From Burkholderiales bacterium (lineage in GTDB: Bacteria; Pseudomonadota; Gammaproteobacteria; Burkholderiales; Eutrophovitaceae), in contig DATMAN010000101.1 in the NCBI GenBank assembly GCA_035560005.1, positions 1-37,817 of the forward strand: 37,817 bases of DNA. Reading direction: 5' to 3'. The notes beneath the pieces are model-generated. The model made no database searches. It saw only the letters and a list, made by a program, of their open reading frames with translations, and was not told where the DNA came from. Position 1 is the stretch's first letter. Each line of letters opens with the position of its first letter. Shown here piece by piece: positions 25,808-33,946 of this stretch. The translations under genes were made by a program, and so were the position numbers.

Positions 25808-26599
25808 ATGAAATTGCCGTCCGCTTCGCATTTGGTCCTCATTCCCAGCTACAACAGCGGGCCGATGGCCGTAGCCACCGTGAGCGAGGCGCGGCGCCAG
25901 TGGAATCCGGTGTGGGTCGTCGTCGACGGCAGCACCGATGGCAGCGCGCAGGCGCTGCTCGCGCTGGCGCGAAAGGACGCCGGCGTGCGCGTGTTCGTGT
26001 TGCCGGTCAACCGCGGCAAGGGCGCCGCGCTGCTGCACGGCTTGCGCGAAGCCGTCGCCGCCGGGTTCACCCACATCCTGACCATGGATGCCGACGGCCA
26101 GCATCCGGCGGCGCGCATCCCCGAGTTGATGGCGGCCTCGCGCGCCGCGCCCGGCGCGGCGATTCTTGGAGAGCCGGTGTTCGATCACAGCGCGCCGCTC
26201 GAGCGCGTGATCGGCCGGCGCATCTGCGACTGGTGGACCAATGTGGAAACCCTGTGGGCGGGAATCCATGATTCGCTGTTCGGATTTCGCGTCTATCCGG
26301 CACTGGCTTTGCTGCGCGTCATGGAGAGCACCCGCTGGATGCGCCGTTTCGACTTCGACGCGGAAGCCGTCGTGCGACTGGCCTGGGCGGGCACGAAGTT
26401 CGTGAACATCCGCGTGCCGGTGCGTTACCTCAGCGCCGCGGAAGGCGGCGTGTCCCATTTCCGCTATCTGCGCGACAACGTCCTGCTGACCTGGATGCAT
26501 CTGAGATTGCTGGCGGGCTTCGCCATGCGCCTGCCGCGGCTGCTCGCGAGCCGGATGCACGCCACCGAGCACCGGGCCGCCTACAAGAAGGCCGACTGA
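25808..26599 (+). CDS. GT2 family glycosyltransferase
   Basis: A 263-residue family 2 glycosyltransferase related to dolichyl-phosphate mannosyltransferase-type enzymes. HLVLIPSYNSG opens the nucleotide-binding fold, VVVDGSTDGS (37-46) and NRGKGAAL (68-75) bind the sugar nucleotide, and DADGQHP (94-100) is the DxD metal motif. RRFDFDAEAVVRLAWAG is the usual acceptor-side landmark. The C-terminal part has a weakly hydrophobic amphipathic segment but no clear membrane anchor. In E. coli-type APE clusters, as I recall, ApeJ joins a GT2 domain to an acyltransferase; here a stand-alone GT2 and a stand-alone acyltransferase are both present, so this gene may be the split ApeJ equivalent. Confidence 0.88.
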   Translation: MKLPSASHLVLIPSYNSGPMAVATVSEARRQWNPVWVVVDGSTDGSAQALLALARKDAGVRVFVLPVNRGKGAALLHGLREAVAAGFTHILTMDADGQHPAARIPELMAASRAAPGAAILGEPVFDHSAPLERVIGRRICDWWTNVETLWAGIHDSLFGFRVYPALALLRVMESTRWMRRFDFDAEAVVRLAWAGTKFVNIRVPVRYLSAAEGGVSHFRYLRDNVLLTWMHLRLLAGFAMRLPRLLASRMHATEHRAAYKKAD

Positions 26600-26629
26600 A
26601 CTGCACTTGGGCTATCGCCCCGGGCGCGC

Positions 26630-28975
26630 CTAGCGGGTTGACGCCCCTTGCGTGCGCTCGGAACAGAGCATGAGCCCGAAGAGCAGACTCAGCGCTGCGC
26701 CGATTGCCACCGTCGTGCCGATTGCCGACAGCACGGGAGTGCGCGCAAAACCGATCGCCGCGAAACCGATCACGGTCGACAGATTGCACAGGGCCAGCGA
26801 AGCCGCGTCGCGTTCGGCGGCTGCGCCCTGTTGTGGCAGGCGATCGAAGAACAGCGTGTAGTTCGAGCCTACTCCCGCCACGAGCAGCAGCGCCACCACG
26901 TGGAACACCGTCAGCCCGCTGCCGGCCGCGCTCAGGACGGCGCTCACCGTCGCGATCGCCGCCGCGAGCGGCGCGAGCACGCGCCACACGCGCCGCGCGG
27001 AGCGCAGGACGACGAGCAGCAGCAGCGCGATGGCCGCCGCCCCGAGCAACGAGAATGCGATCACGCGCTCCCGATAGTCCCGGTAGAGGGCGTCGGTGTC
27101 AGCCTTGAGGTCGAGCAGCACTGCATCGGCTCCCGACGAAGCGAGCCCTGATGCGATGGCGCCCGGATTTGCTACCGCACGCAAGGGAAGAAACGCATGC
27201 CAGCCACCGTCGCGCTCGACCAGCAGGCTGTCGACGTGCATTGCGAGCCCGGTCGAGCGTAAGTCCTCGCGGGTGAGCGGCCGCCTGTGCTTCTGCGCCG
27301 CCAGCTCGTCCAGAAAGGGCTGGAACACGCCGCGGCGAAACGGCAATCCGGCCGCCGCCTGCCTCAGGTTCGCTCGCAGCACCTGCGGGTCGGGAATGGC
27401 CGCGAGTCGCGCGCGCTGCGTGCCAGCGCTCGGGAGGAACCTGGCGGGCGAATCGAAGCCGTCCAGAGCCCCCTCGGCGATGAGCGCATCCAGCGTCGCG
27501 CCCACCGCCTCGGCGCCCTCCAGCACCGCCTGTTCAGACGTCGCGCTCACCACGATCAGGTGGCGTACGTCCGCCAAACCGAGGTCGCTGCGCATTTCCT
27601 GGTCCAGTCGCTGATCTTGCGGCGCAACCGGACTGAGCGCCGCCAGTTCATCGTTCCACAATTCGCCGCCCCGCAATGCAAGCCATGCGATGGCAACAGC
27701 CGTGACCGCGTAGAGCGCCGGTCGCAGTCGGGCGAGCCCTTGCCCGGCGCGCGTCAGGACAGCACCCAGCCGGGGCAACAGCGTGGGCACGGCGCCGGGC
27801 CGCGAGAACTCGGGCAGCACCCAGCGCGTGACAAGCAGCGCCACGACCAGTCCTGTGGAGGAAAACAGGCCGAGCTGAGCCAGGCCGGGAAACCCGGACG
27901 CCATCAGGGCCGCGAAGCCGGCTACCGAAGTCGCAACCCCCAGGCGCAGGGTGGACCAGACCCTGGTCAGCGCTTCGCGCCGCGATGCGCTGGTGGCAGC
28001 GCCGCCAAAGAAATAGATCGCGTAGTCGACCGCCTCGCCCAGCAGGGTCGCACCGAAGCCGAGCGTGACACCGTGCACCGAGCCGAAGGCAATGCTCACG
28101 GCCGCCAATCCCGCCAGCACTCCACTGGCCACTGGGAGCAGAATCAGCCCGGCGACCCGCAGCGAACGAAACGCCATCAGGAGCAAGGCCACGATACAGG
28201 CGCCGGCCAGTGCCGAAACCGTCATCGCGTCCCGCTTGAGCGCGGCGCGGCTCTGCGCGGCGAACACACCGGGCCCTGCAATCAGCAGCGCGGCCGCATC
28301 CGCGCTCAAACCCGCCGCGTGTTTCGCCGCCCCGAACGCCATGCGGATCGCCGCGATTGCCCGCTCCTGCGCATCGAGATCGAATCCCGGCGCGTGCGTC
28401 CGCGCAACTAGCAAGGCCCGCCGTCCATCCCGGCTGAACCAGACACCGCCGCGCCGCTCCGGCGCGCCCACGGCCTGCAGCGCATCGAAGATCTCGAACA
28501 GCTCGCCGGTGGCATCGCGCGGCAGGATGGGCGTGACCGCCGCACCCAGCGGCGAGGCGAGCCGGTCGAGCTGTCGCTCGAGCGCCGCGCGCAGCCCCTC
28601 TACCGTAAAGCGCTCCGGCCTCACGGCCGGACTGAGCAGATACCGGTTGTCGATCAGGAACTGCGCCTCGGAAGCCAAGGTAGCACGCGAGCCGTTGTCC
28701 ACTTCGACGAAGAACTCGGTCTCCTGCAGGCGTTGCGCCAGGCCGGCCGAGAGCGCGGCGAGCGCACCCTCGTCGGCGCCCTCGATGCCGATCAGAATCA
28801 CGCGCGCCACCACGCCGTCGCGCAACTGATCGACCAGGAGTTGCTGCTCGGGCGTCGGGGACCGCGGCAGGAACGCGGCGAGGTCGGCGGTATACTGGGC
28901 GCGCGCGGCGAACCAGATGCAGACCAGCGAGAACGCAGTCCAGACGGCGACGGCGAGCCGCCCTGCGCGGCTCAC
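26630..28975 (-). CDS. MMPL/RND-type exporter (ApeM-like)
   Basis: A 781-residue inner-membrane exporter of the MMPL family. One membrane helix near the N-terminus (LAVAVWTAFSLVCIWFAA) is followed by a large periplasmic loop, then a helix bundle (about 290-440) containing GATLLGEAVDYAIYFFGGAA; a second helix/loop/bundle repeat ends with VALLLVAGVGSNYTLFFDRL. The duplicated plan with 11-12 helices is characteristic. The start is a GTG at 28975 that overlaps the stop of the LolA-like gene (GTGA), indicating translational coupling. In APE clusters the MMPL protein (ApeM) with a LolA partner is thought to move the product toward the outer membrane. Confidence 0.9.
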   Translation of the reverse strand: MSRAGRLAVAVWTAFSLVCIWFAARAQYTADLAAFLPRSPTPEQQLLVDQLRDGVVARVILIGIEGADEGALAALSAGLAQRLQETEFFVEVDNGSRATLASEAQFLIDNRYLLSPAVRPERFTVEGLRAALERQLDRLASPLGAAVTPILPRDATGELFEIFDALQAVGAPERRGGVWFSRDGRRALLVARTHAPGFDLDAQERAIAAIRMAFGAAKHAAGLSADAAALLIAGPGVFAAQSRAALKRDAMTVSALAGACIVALLLMAFRSLRVAGLILLPVASGVLAGLAAVSIAFGSVHGVTLGFGATLLGEAVDYAIYFFGGAATSASRREALTRVWSTLRLGVATSVAGFAALMASGFPGLAQLGLFSSTGLVVALLVTRWVLPEFSRPGAVPTLLPRLGAVLTRAGQGLARLRPALYAVTAVAIAWLALRGGELWNDELAALSPVAPQDQRLDQEMRSDLGLADVRHLIVVSATSEQAVLEGAEAVGATLDALIAEGALDGFDSPARFLPSAGTQRARLAAIPDPQVLRANLRQAAAGLPFRRGVFQPFLDELAAQKHRRPLTREDLRSTGLAMHVDSLLVERDGGWHAFLPLRAVANPGAIASGLASSGADAVLLDLKADTDALYRDYRERVIAFSLLGAAAIALLLLVVLRSARRVWRVLAPLAAAIATVSAVLSAAGSGLTVFHVVALLLVAGVGSNYTLFFDRLPQQGAAAERDAASLALCNLSTVIGFAAIGFARTPVLSAIGTTVAIGAALSLLFGLMLCSERTQGASTR

Positions 28976-29556
28976 GAATCCGCCTCCCGGATCTGCATGA
29001 CGGCGCGATCGCCCCGCGCCTCCACCACTTCCACGGTGCGGATGCGTGCCTCGGAGCCGCGAATCCGGATCACGTCGACGAGCGCGCGCATGACCTGGAC
29101 GCGCGGCGCCAGCACCAGTTCCCAGCGCGCGCGCGTGCCGTGCAGTTCGACCGCGTAGAAGCGCTCCAGCGCGGGCAGATCGCCGGCCAGCGTGGCGCGT
29201 ACGCTCTGCACGAAGCCCCACAACGCCGGATGGTCCTGCAGTCGCAGCGTGCGCACCTTGACGCGGTCTGTGCCTTCGATCGTGACCCGGTCACCGACCA
29301 CTCGCAGCGTTTCGCGCTTCGGCGTCAGCATGTGCTTCTCCAGGCGATCGGGGGCCGCGTAGACGAGGCGGCCGGTCACCTCCAGGGGCGCGTCGAGCAC
29401 CTTGAGGTACCTGCGTTCGACGAAACGCGCTTGCGCGTGCGGCCGGGCGGCGAGCGCCTGCATCAAGGCAGCGAGGTTCCACTCGGCCTGCTGCGCGTGC
29501 GCAGCGCAAAGCGCGAGCAGCAGTGCCACCGCCAGAGCGCGCTCAACGCGCCTCAT
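28972..29556 (-). CDS. LolA-like outer-membrane carrier (ApeL-like)
   Basis: A 194-residue periplasmic protein with signal peptide (MRRVERALAVALLLALCAAHAQ). The mature part has the LolA/LolB-like half-barrel with a hydrophobic cavity: NLAALMQALAARPHAQARFVERRYLKVLDAPLEVTGRLVYAAPDRLEKHM is the N-terminal landmark. LolA itself carries lipoproteins; the paralogue in APE clusters is believed to carry the lipid-like product. The start at ATG 29556 overlaps the end of the acyltransferase gene by 14 bases, and its own stop overlaps the MMPL start, so the three genes form one coupled unit. Confidence 0.88.
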   Translation of the reverse strand: MRRVERALAVALLLALCAAHAQQAEWNLAALMQALAARPHAQARFVERRYLKVLDAPLEVTGRLVYAAPDRLEKHMLTPKRETLRVVGDRVTIEGTDRVKVRTLRLQDHPALWGFVQSVRATLAGDLPALERFYAVELHGTRARWELVLAPRVQVMRALVDVIRIRGSEARIRTVEVVEARGDRAVMQIREADS

Positions 29557-30448
29557 CGATCCAGAACTCGTAGAAGTTGAACCAGTTGTACGGGGCCTGA
29601 CGGCAGTAGTGCTCCAGCCTTGCCGCGTAACGCGCCACCCATTCACGCAGCACCGTATCTCGCCCCGCGCGCGGCAGCACCGGGGCGTGCACCAGCTCTT
29701 CGAAGCACAGCTCGTAGCGGTTGCCGCCACGATACAGACCGACCATCAGCATGATCGGCTGGCCGGCAATCGCCGCGAGCCGGAACGGGGCGGTCGGAAA
29801 AGCCGCCTCGCCGCCCAGGAAAGGCACCTTCGCCACGGGATCCTGCGCCCTCAGCGCCCGGTCGGCCAGCATGCCCACCCACTCTCCGCGCGCCAGCCGT
29901 TCGACCACGCGCAACATCGCTTGCGGCTGTCCGGGTGAAATGACATCGGCGGCGAGATTCGGGTCCACCGCGCGCGTGACCTGCGCGGTCGCGGGCGCGT
30001 TGCGCTCGAACATCACCAGGCTCACCCGCAGCTTGCGGCTTCGAGCCGGGCCGCGCAACACCTCGAAGCTGCCCAGGTGCGCTCCGAGCAGCAGACAGCC
30101 CTGCCCGGCGGCGAGCCTTGCTTCGAGCAGCGACTCGCCGCGCACGGCGATATCGAACAAGTCCCAGCGGTCGGACAGAAAGAACACGCGGTCCAGCGCC
30201 ACCGTGGCGAAAGTGTAGTAATGGCGGAACATCTCGATCCGGCGCGGCGCCCTGCCCAGTACGCGCTTCAGGTAGTCGCGCGAGGCAGCCCGGGCGCGCG
30301 GCGAAAACAACAGGAAATAGGCGCACACCGGCACCAGCGCCGCGCGGCCCGCGCGACGGCCGAGCATGCGCGCGATCCAGACCAACAGGCCGAGCGCAAA
30401 CCGGTTCGATCGTTCCGGCTGCGCCAGCCACGGCGGCGTCTCGTTCAC
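29543..30448 (-). CDS. LpxL/HtrB-type acyltransferase
   Basis: A 301-residue membrane-associated acyltransferase of the lipid A late-acyltransferase family (PF03279). One N-terminal hydrophobic stretch (about 35-48) is followed by the HX4E catalytic motif, His124 and Glu129 in GAHLGSFEVLRG, then SLVMFERNAPATA and MLADRALRAQDPVAKVPFLGGEAAFPTAPFRLA (about 193-225). The start is a GTG overlapping the stop of the ligase-dehydratase gene (GTGA). Within this locus it should transfer the finished acyl chain from ACP to an acceptor lipid, the part ascribed to ApeD or ApeJ in reference clusters. A role in lipid A is less likely given its neighbours. Confidence 0.88.
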   Translation of the reverse strand: MNETPPWLAQPERSNRFALGLLVWIARMLGRRAGRAALVPVCAYFLLFSPRARAASRDYLKRVLGRAPRRIEMFRHYYTFATVALDRVFFLSDRWDLFDIAVRGESLLEARLAAGQGCLLLGAHLGSFEVLRGPARSRKLRVSLVMFERNAPATAQVTRAVDPNLAADVISPGQPQAMLRVVERLARGEWVGMLADRALRAQDPVAKVPFLGGEAAFPTAPFRLAAIAGQPIMLMVGLYRGGNRYELCFEELVHAPVLPRAGRDTVLREWVARYAARLEHYCRQAPYNWFNFYEFWIDEAR

Positions 30449-32112
30449 GGCCCCGGCTTGAGAACACCCGTGGCTGCGGGCCGCCCGCCCGCGCGATATT
30501 CGAAGCGAACGGTCCGGTCGGTCCCCGCCACCAGCCGCAGGTGCAACCGCTCGCCCGGCCGCACAGGCCGCAGGAACTTGGCCGACACGATCTCGAGCGC
30601 TGCCCTGGATTCGTGGAAACCGCGCACCAGCGCCTCCACCACCTCGTCAAGCAAGACCGCTCCGGGGACCACCGGATCGCCCGGAAAGTGCCCGGCCAGC
30701 GCCGGATGGTCGGCAGCAATCGTGACTTCCAGTTCGAGCACGCGCTCGGTGTCCTGCCGCGCGCAACGCCGCGCCAGCGCAGCCAGTGCCTGGCGCGGGA
30801 GCTTGCCGGTGGCGTTGCGCGGCAGCGCGTCCACCAGATACAGCGGCCGCGGCAGAAAGACCGGATCGATGCGGCTGCGCAGGCGCTCGAGCACCTGCTC
30901 GCGCGTCATCTGCGGCGCGACGACGAACGCCATCGGTCTGACCACTTCACCGGGACGCTCCTCCGGAAGGTGGAAGGTCGCGTCGCGCACGCCTTCGATC
31001 GCGGTAAGCTGGAGATTCAGATAGGCGAGCGAGGTGCGTTTGCCGGCGATATTGACCAGATCGGCGCCACGCCCATGAAGGAGGAAGGTGTGTTCGTCAC
31101 AGAGTTCGACGATGTCGGGAAAGGTCACCACGCCGGGCACATGTCCGCCGCTCACCTGGACTTGTCCGTCACCCGATTGCAGCCGCACGTCGGGCAGCGT
31201 GTGCCATTGCGCGCCGCTCACCGTGCGCCGGGTCGCTACCATTCCGGCCTCGGTAAATCCGTAGACTTCGTGCAGCTCGACATCGTAGCGCCTCTCGAAT
31301 CGCCGGGCCGCCTCCACCGGCAACGGCGCGGTGGCGCAGATGGCAAGGCGCAGCCGCGGCAGCTCGAGATCTGCTTCCAGCAGCGCGCGCAGATGCACCG
31401 GGGTGGTCACCAGCACCCGCTCGCCGGGCAGCTCTTCCAGGGCTGCCCGGATGTCGGCCGGATAGAAGGGACGCGCGGCGTGAAACGCGAGCCCGTTGCG
31501 CAACGCCAGCAGCACGGTGGACTCCAGACCGTACATGTGCTGCGGAGGCACCGTACCCACCAGCGCGGCCGGCGCAGCGCCGAGCAATCCGAAACGCCGT
31601 GCCTCGGCTTGCGCGCCGCGCGCCAGCGCGCCCCACGTCTTCCGGTTGGGCATGGGTTTTCCCGTGGACCCCGAGGTAAAGGCAATGACCGCGGTACGCT
31701 CGGCGGGAAACGCCGGCATGTCGGTGTGCTGCCGGCCCTGAAGCGCATCGGGCGCAAACCGCACGCATTCGATCCCGGACACTGCGAGCTCGCTGCGCTC
31801 GCAGAGGAGATACAGGCCGGCGTATTGCTCCGCGAGCGCACGCACGCTCGCCGGCGTCAGGTCGGAAGGCAGGAGACTCACCTGCCCGCGCACCATGGCC
31901 GCGCCCAACGCCACCGCAAAACAGTAGCGGTCGGCGCACGCGTTGATCACCTGCCCCGCCGGCGGCAGGCGGCGCGCGAGCCCGTCGACATCCGCCAGCA
32001 TCCGGCGCGCAGTGATGGGGTCGCCAGCGCGGTACGCCACGACCTGATCCAGCGAGGCGTGCGCGAGCAGTGCGATTTGCGAACCGGCCGCCTCAGGCAC
32101 GCGGCGCTCCAT
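30445..32112 (-). CDS. acyl-AMP ligase fused to a hotdog dehydratase (ApeH-ApeI fusion)
   Basis: A 555-residue two-domain protein. Residues 1-450 form an acyl-adenylate ligase: phosphate loop FTSGSTGKPMP (145-155), YGFTEAG (284-290), GRGADLVNIAGKRTS (347-361) and the C-terminal catalytic Lys437 (RNATGKLPR). Residues 458-555 form a FabA/FabZ-type hotdog domain with HPALAGHFPGDPVVPG (469-484), candidate His475 and Asp489; Asp at the second place resembles FabA rather than FabZ. In E. coli-type APE clusters ApeH (starter activation) and ApeI (dehydration) are separate proteins, so fusion directly links activation and dehydration. ATG at 32112; no strong ribosome site. It follows the ACP gene after 189 bases. 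Confidence 0.9.
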   Translation of the reverse strand: MERRVPEAAGSQIALLAHASLDQVVAYRAGDPITARRMLADVDGLARRLPPAGQVINACADRYCFAVALGAAMVRGQVSLLPSDLTPASVRALAEQYAGLYLLCERSELAVSGIECVRFAPDALQGRQHTDMPAFPAERTAVIAFTSGSTGKPMPNRKTWGALARGAQAEARRFGLLGAAPAALVGTVPPQHMYGLESTVLLALRNGLAFHAARPFYPADIRAALEELPGERVLVTTPVHLRALLEADLELPRLRLAICATAPLPVEAARRFERRYDVELHEVYGFTEAGMVATRRTVSGAQWHTLPDVRLQSGDGQVQVSGGHVPGVVTFPDIVELCDEHTFLLHGRGADLVNIAGKRTSLAYLNLQLTAIEGVRDATFHLPEERPGEVVRPMAFVVAPQMTREQVLERLRSRIDPVFLPRPLYLVDALPRNATGKLPRQALAALARRCARQDTERVLELEVTIAADHPALAGHFPGDPVVPGAVLLDEVVEALVRGFHESRAALEIVSAKFLRPVRPGERLHLRLVAGTDRTVRFEYRAGGRPAATGVLKPGP

Positions 32113-32301
32113 CGCGGCACAGCCGCGTGTTCATCGGCTCACGAAGGGCGAGCGAAGCCGCGCGCAGCGGTCATCCGGCGAAAGGCCTGTACCGATGGCG
32201 TGATCGGATCGCGACAGGCTCGTGTAAACCGGAATTGGAATGCCAAGCGCGCGGCGGCCGCGCCGCCCAGCGGCGGCAAAGCGGACTTCGAAGACAGAGG
32301 A

Positions 32302-32577
32302 CTAACGGGTCCGGTGTCGCTGGACATGTTCGTTCAACGCGCGCAACGACCGGAAAATCCTCGCGTTGTCGCTGTCGTCGGACCGGATCTGGACGCCGTA
32401 TTTTTTCGACACGGCCAGTGCGATCTCCAGGATGTCGATGGAATCGAGCCCGAGCCCGTCCCGGTACAAGGGCGCGTTCGGGTCGATTTGTTCCACGGCG
32501 CTCTCCAGGTTGAGCGTGGAGACGATGAGCTGCGCGAGCTCCCGTTCTTCGCTGGTCAGGGCAGTGGCGGTGTCCAT
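32302..32577 (-). CDS. acyl carrier protein of the aryl-polyene locus
   Basis: A 91-residue acidic acyl carrier protein. The phosphopantetheine attachment serine is Ser46 in GLGLDSIDILEIALAV (41-56), with helix II following; the N-terminal helix is ERELAQLIVSTLNLE. It carries the growing chain for the KS, KR and dehydratases. The start at ATG 32577 is chosen because a TATAAT -10 box stands just upstream (32614-32619); a longer reading frame would include that promoter. It is the first gene of the minus-strand unit ACP, ligase-dehydratase, acyltransferase, LolA, MMPL. Only one ACP is visible, whereas larger clusters usually carry two. Confidence 0.9.
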   Translation of the reverse strand: MDTATALTSEERELAQLIVSTLNLESAVEQIDPNAPLYRDGLGLDSIDILEIALAVSKKYGVQIRSDDSDNARIFRSLRALNEHVQRHRTR

Positions 32578-32613
32578 GCTGGCGGCGCCGGTGGCGACTT
32601 CGACGACTGCGGA

Positions 32614-32619
32614 ATTATA
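32614..32619 (-). promoter_or_regulatory. -10 box of the minus-strand polyene operon
   Basis: A perfect TATAAT on the minus strand lies 37 bases upstream of the ACP start, giving a predicted leader of about 30 nt. The -35 position has no good hexamer (GATGAA at a 16-base spacing), which suggests activator-dependent control. Confidence 0.5.
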
Positions 32620-32658
32620 GCCGCTCGATCTCGCGTTCATCGTCCGGTGGCGCCCGGA

Positions 32659-32664
32659 TAGAAT
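32659..32664 (+). promoter_or_regulatory. possible -10 box of the ketosynthase operon
   Basis: TAGAAT on the plus strand lies 89 bases before the chosen ketosynthase start, back to back with the minus-strand -10 box. The -35 position is poor, so this is a weak call; it would place transcription near 32671. Confidence 0.3.
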
Positions 32665-32752
32665 GGCGCGTGGTGCGTGCCGGGTCGCGCTCCCACTGCG
32701 GCGCAGTGGCGCATCCGCTGCACGGCCTCCGGACCGCAAAGACGATTGCACC

Positions 32753-33946
32753 TTGCAGCCTGTAGCCCTCTCCCGATACAGCGTCGTCAACTGCCTCGGC
32801 GCAGGCAAGCAGCCTACGCTCGCCGCGCTGCGCTCGCGCCGCTCCGGCCTTCAGCCCTGCACGTTCGAAGCGGCACGCCTCGACACCTATGTCGGCCAGA
32901 TTCCCGACGATTGGCTCGCGCCGCTCGACGCCGCGCTCGCGGAGTTCGATTGCCGCAACAATCGCCTCGCTCAGCTTGCCCTGCGCCAGGACGGATTCGA
33001 GGACGCGGTGCGCGAAGCCGCGCTGCGCTACGGTACCGAGCGCATCGCAGTCGTGGTCGGCACCAGCACGTCGGGCATCCTGCAGACCGAGATTGCCTAT
33101 CGCCATCGCGACCCGCTCACCGGCGCGCTGCCGGCGCAGTTCCGATATGCCACGACCCACAGTCCCTACGCGCTGGCGGGTTTCGTGCAGCGCTATCTGG
33201 CCTTGCGTGGCCCTGCAGTGGTCGTCTCCACCGCCTGCTCTTCCAGCGCCAAAGTCTTCGCCAGCGCCGCACGTCTGCTGGTGGCCGGCGTCTGCGACGC
33301 GGCGGTGGTCGGCGGCGCCGACAGCCTGTGCCTCACCACGCTCTACGGCTTCAATTCGCTGCAACTGCTGTCGCCGGCGCGCTGCCGGCCGTTTGACGTT
33401 GCGCGCGATGGAATTTCCATCGGCGAGGGTGCAGGCTTCGCACTGCTGGAGCGAGCCGAAACCGCCGACGCGGCAACGCCGTTCCTGCTCGGCGTCGGCG
33501 AAAGCTCGGATGCCTACCACATGTCTTCTCCGCACCCGGAAGGTCTCGGCGCGAAACTCGCGATGCAACGGGCGCTCGCCAGCGCCGGCCTGCGACCGGC
33601 GGATATCGACTACGTCAATCTGCACGGCACCGGCACGCGCAGCAACGACCTTTCGGAAGGCAAGGCGCTGTGCGCGGTGTTCGGCAACCGCACACCGGCG
33701 AGCTCGACCAAGGGGTGGTTTGGTCATACCCTGGGCGCCTGCGGGATCCAGGAAGCGGTGGTAAGCCTGCTCGCCATCGAGCATGGATTCATCCCGGGCA
33801 GCGCCAACACGGAAACGGTCGATCCCGCCATCGACATCGACTACGTGGTGAACAATCGCCCGCAAGCCGTCGAGCGCGTGATGAGCAACTCGTTCGGGTT
33901 TGGCGGGACCAACTGCAGCCTGGTGTTCGGGCGTGTGGCGCGATGA
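32753..33946 (+). CDS. beta-ketoacyl-ACP synthase (ApeO-like)
   Basis: A 397-residue decarboxylating ketosynthase of the FabB/FabF type with its full active site: Cys162 in STACSSSAK, His291 in NLHGTGTRSND, Lys320 and His325 in KGWFGHTLGACG, and the closing NSFGFGGTNCSL. It condenses malonyl-ACP with the growing chain. The start is given as TTG 32753, which makes the protein begin at the family's N-terminal strand (QPVALSRYSVVNCLGAGK); the frame is open to an ATG at 32663, but that segment is Arg-rich and overlaps the possible -10 box. It overlaps the next gene by ATGA, typical of a KS/chain-length-factor pair such as ApeO-ApeC. Confidence 0.88.
   Translation: MQPVALSRYSVVNCLGAGKQPTLAALRSRRSGLQPCTFEAARLDTYVGQIPDDWLAPLDAALAEFDCRNNRLAQLALRQDGFEDAVREAALRYGTERIAVVVGTSTSGILQTEIAYRHRDPLTGALPAQFRYATTHSPYALAGFVQRYLALRGPAVVVSTACSSSAKVFASAARLLVAGVCDAAVVGGADSLCLTTLYGFNSLQLLSPARCRPFDVARDGISIGEGAGFALLERAETADAATPFLLGVGESSDAYHMSSPHPEGLGAKLAMQRALASAGLRPADIDYVNLHGTGTRSNDLSEGKALCAVFGNRTPASSTKGWFGHTLGACGIQEAVVSLLAIEHGFIPGSANTETVDPAIDIDYVVNNRPQAVERVMSNSFGFGGTNCSLVFGRVAR

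Noticed and set aside
30118..32661. An 847-codon open frame on the plus strand
   Set aside because: It lies opposite the ligase-dehydratase and ACP genes, is rich in Arg and His with no domain, and results from GC-rich third-position bias.
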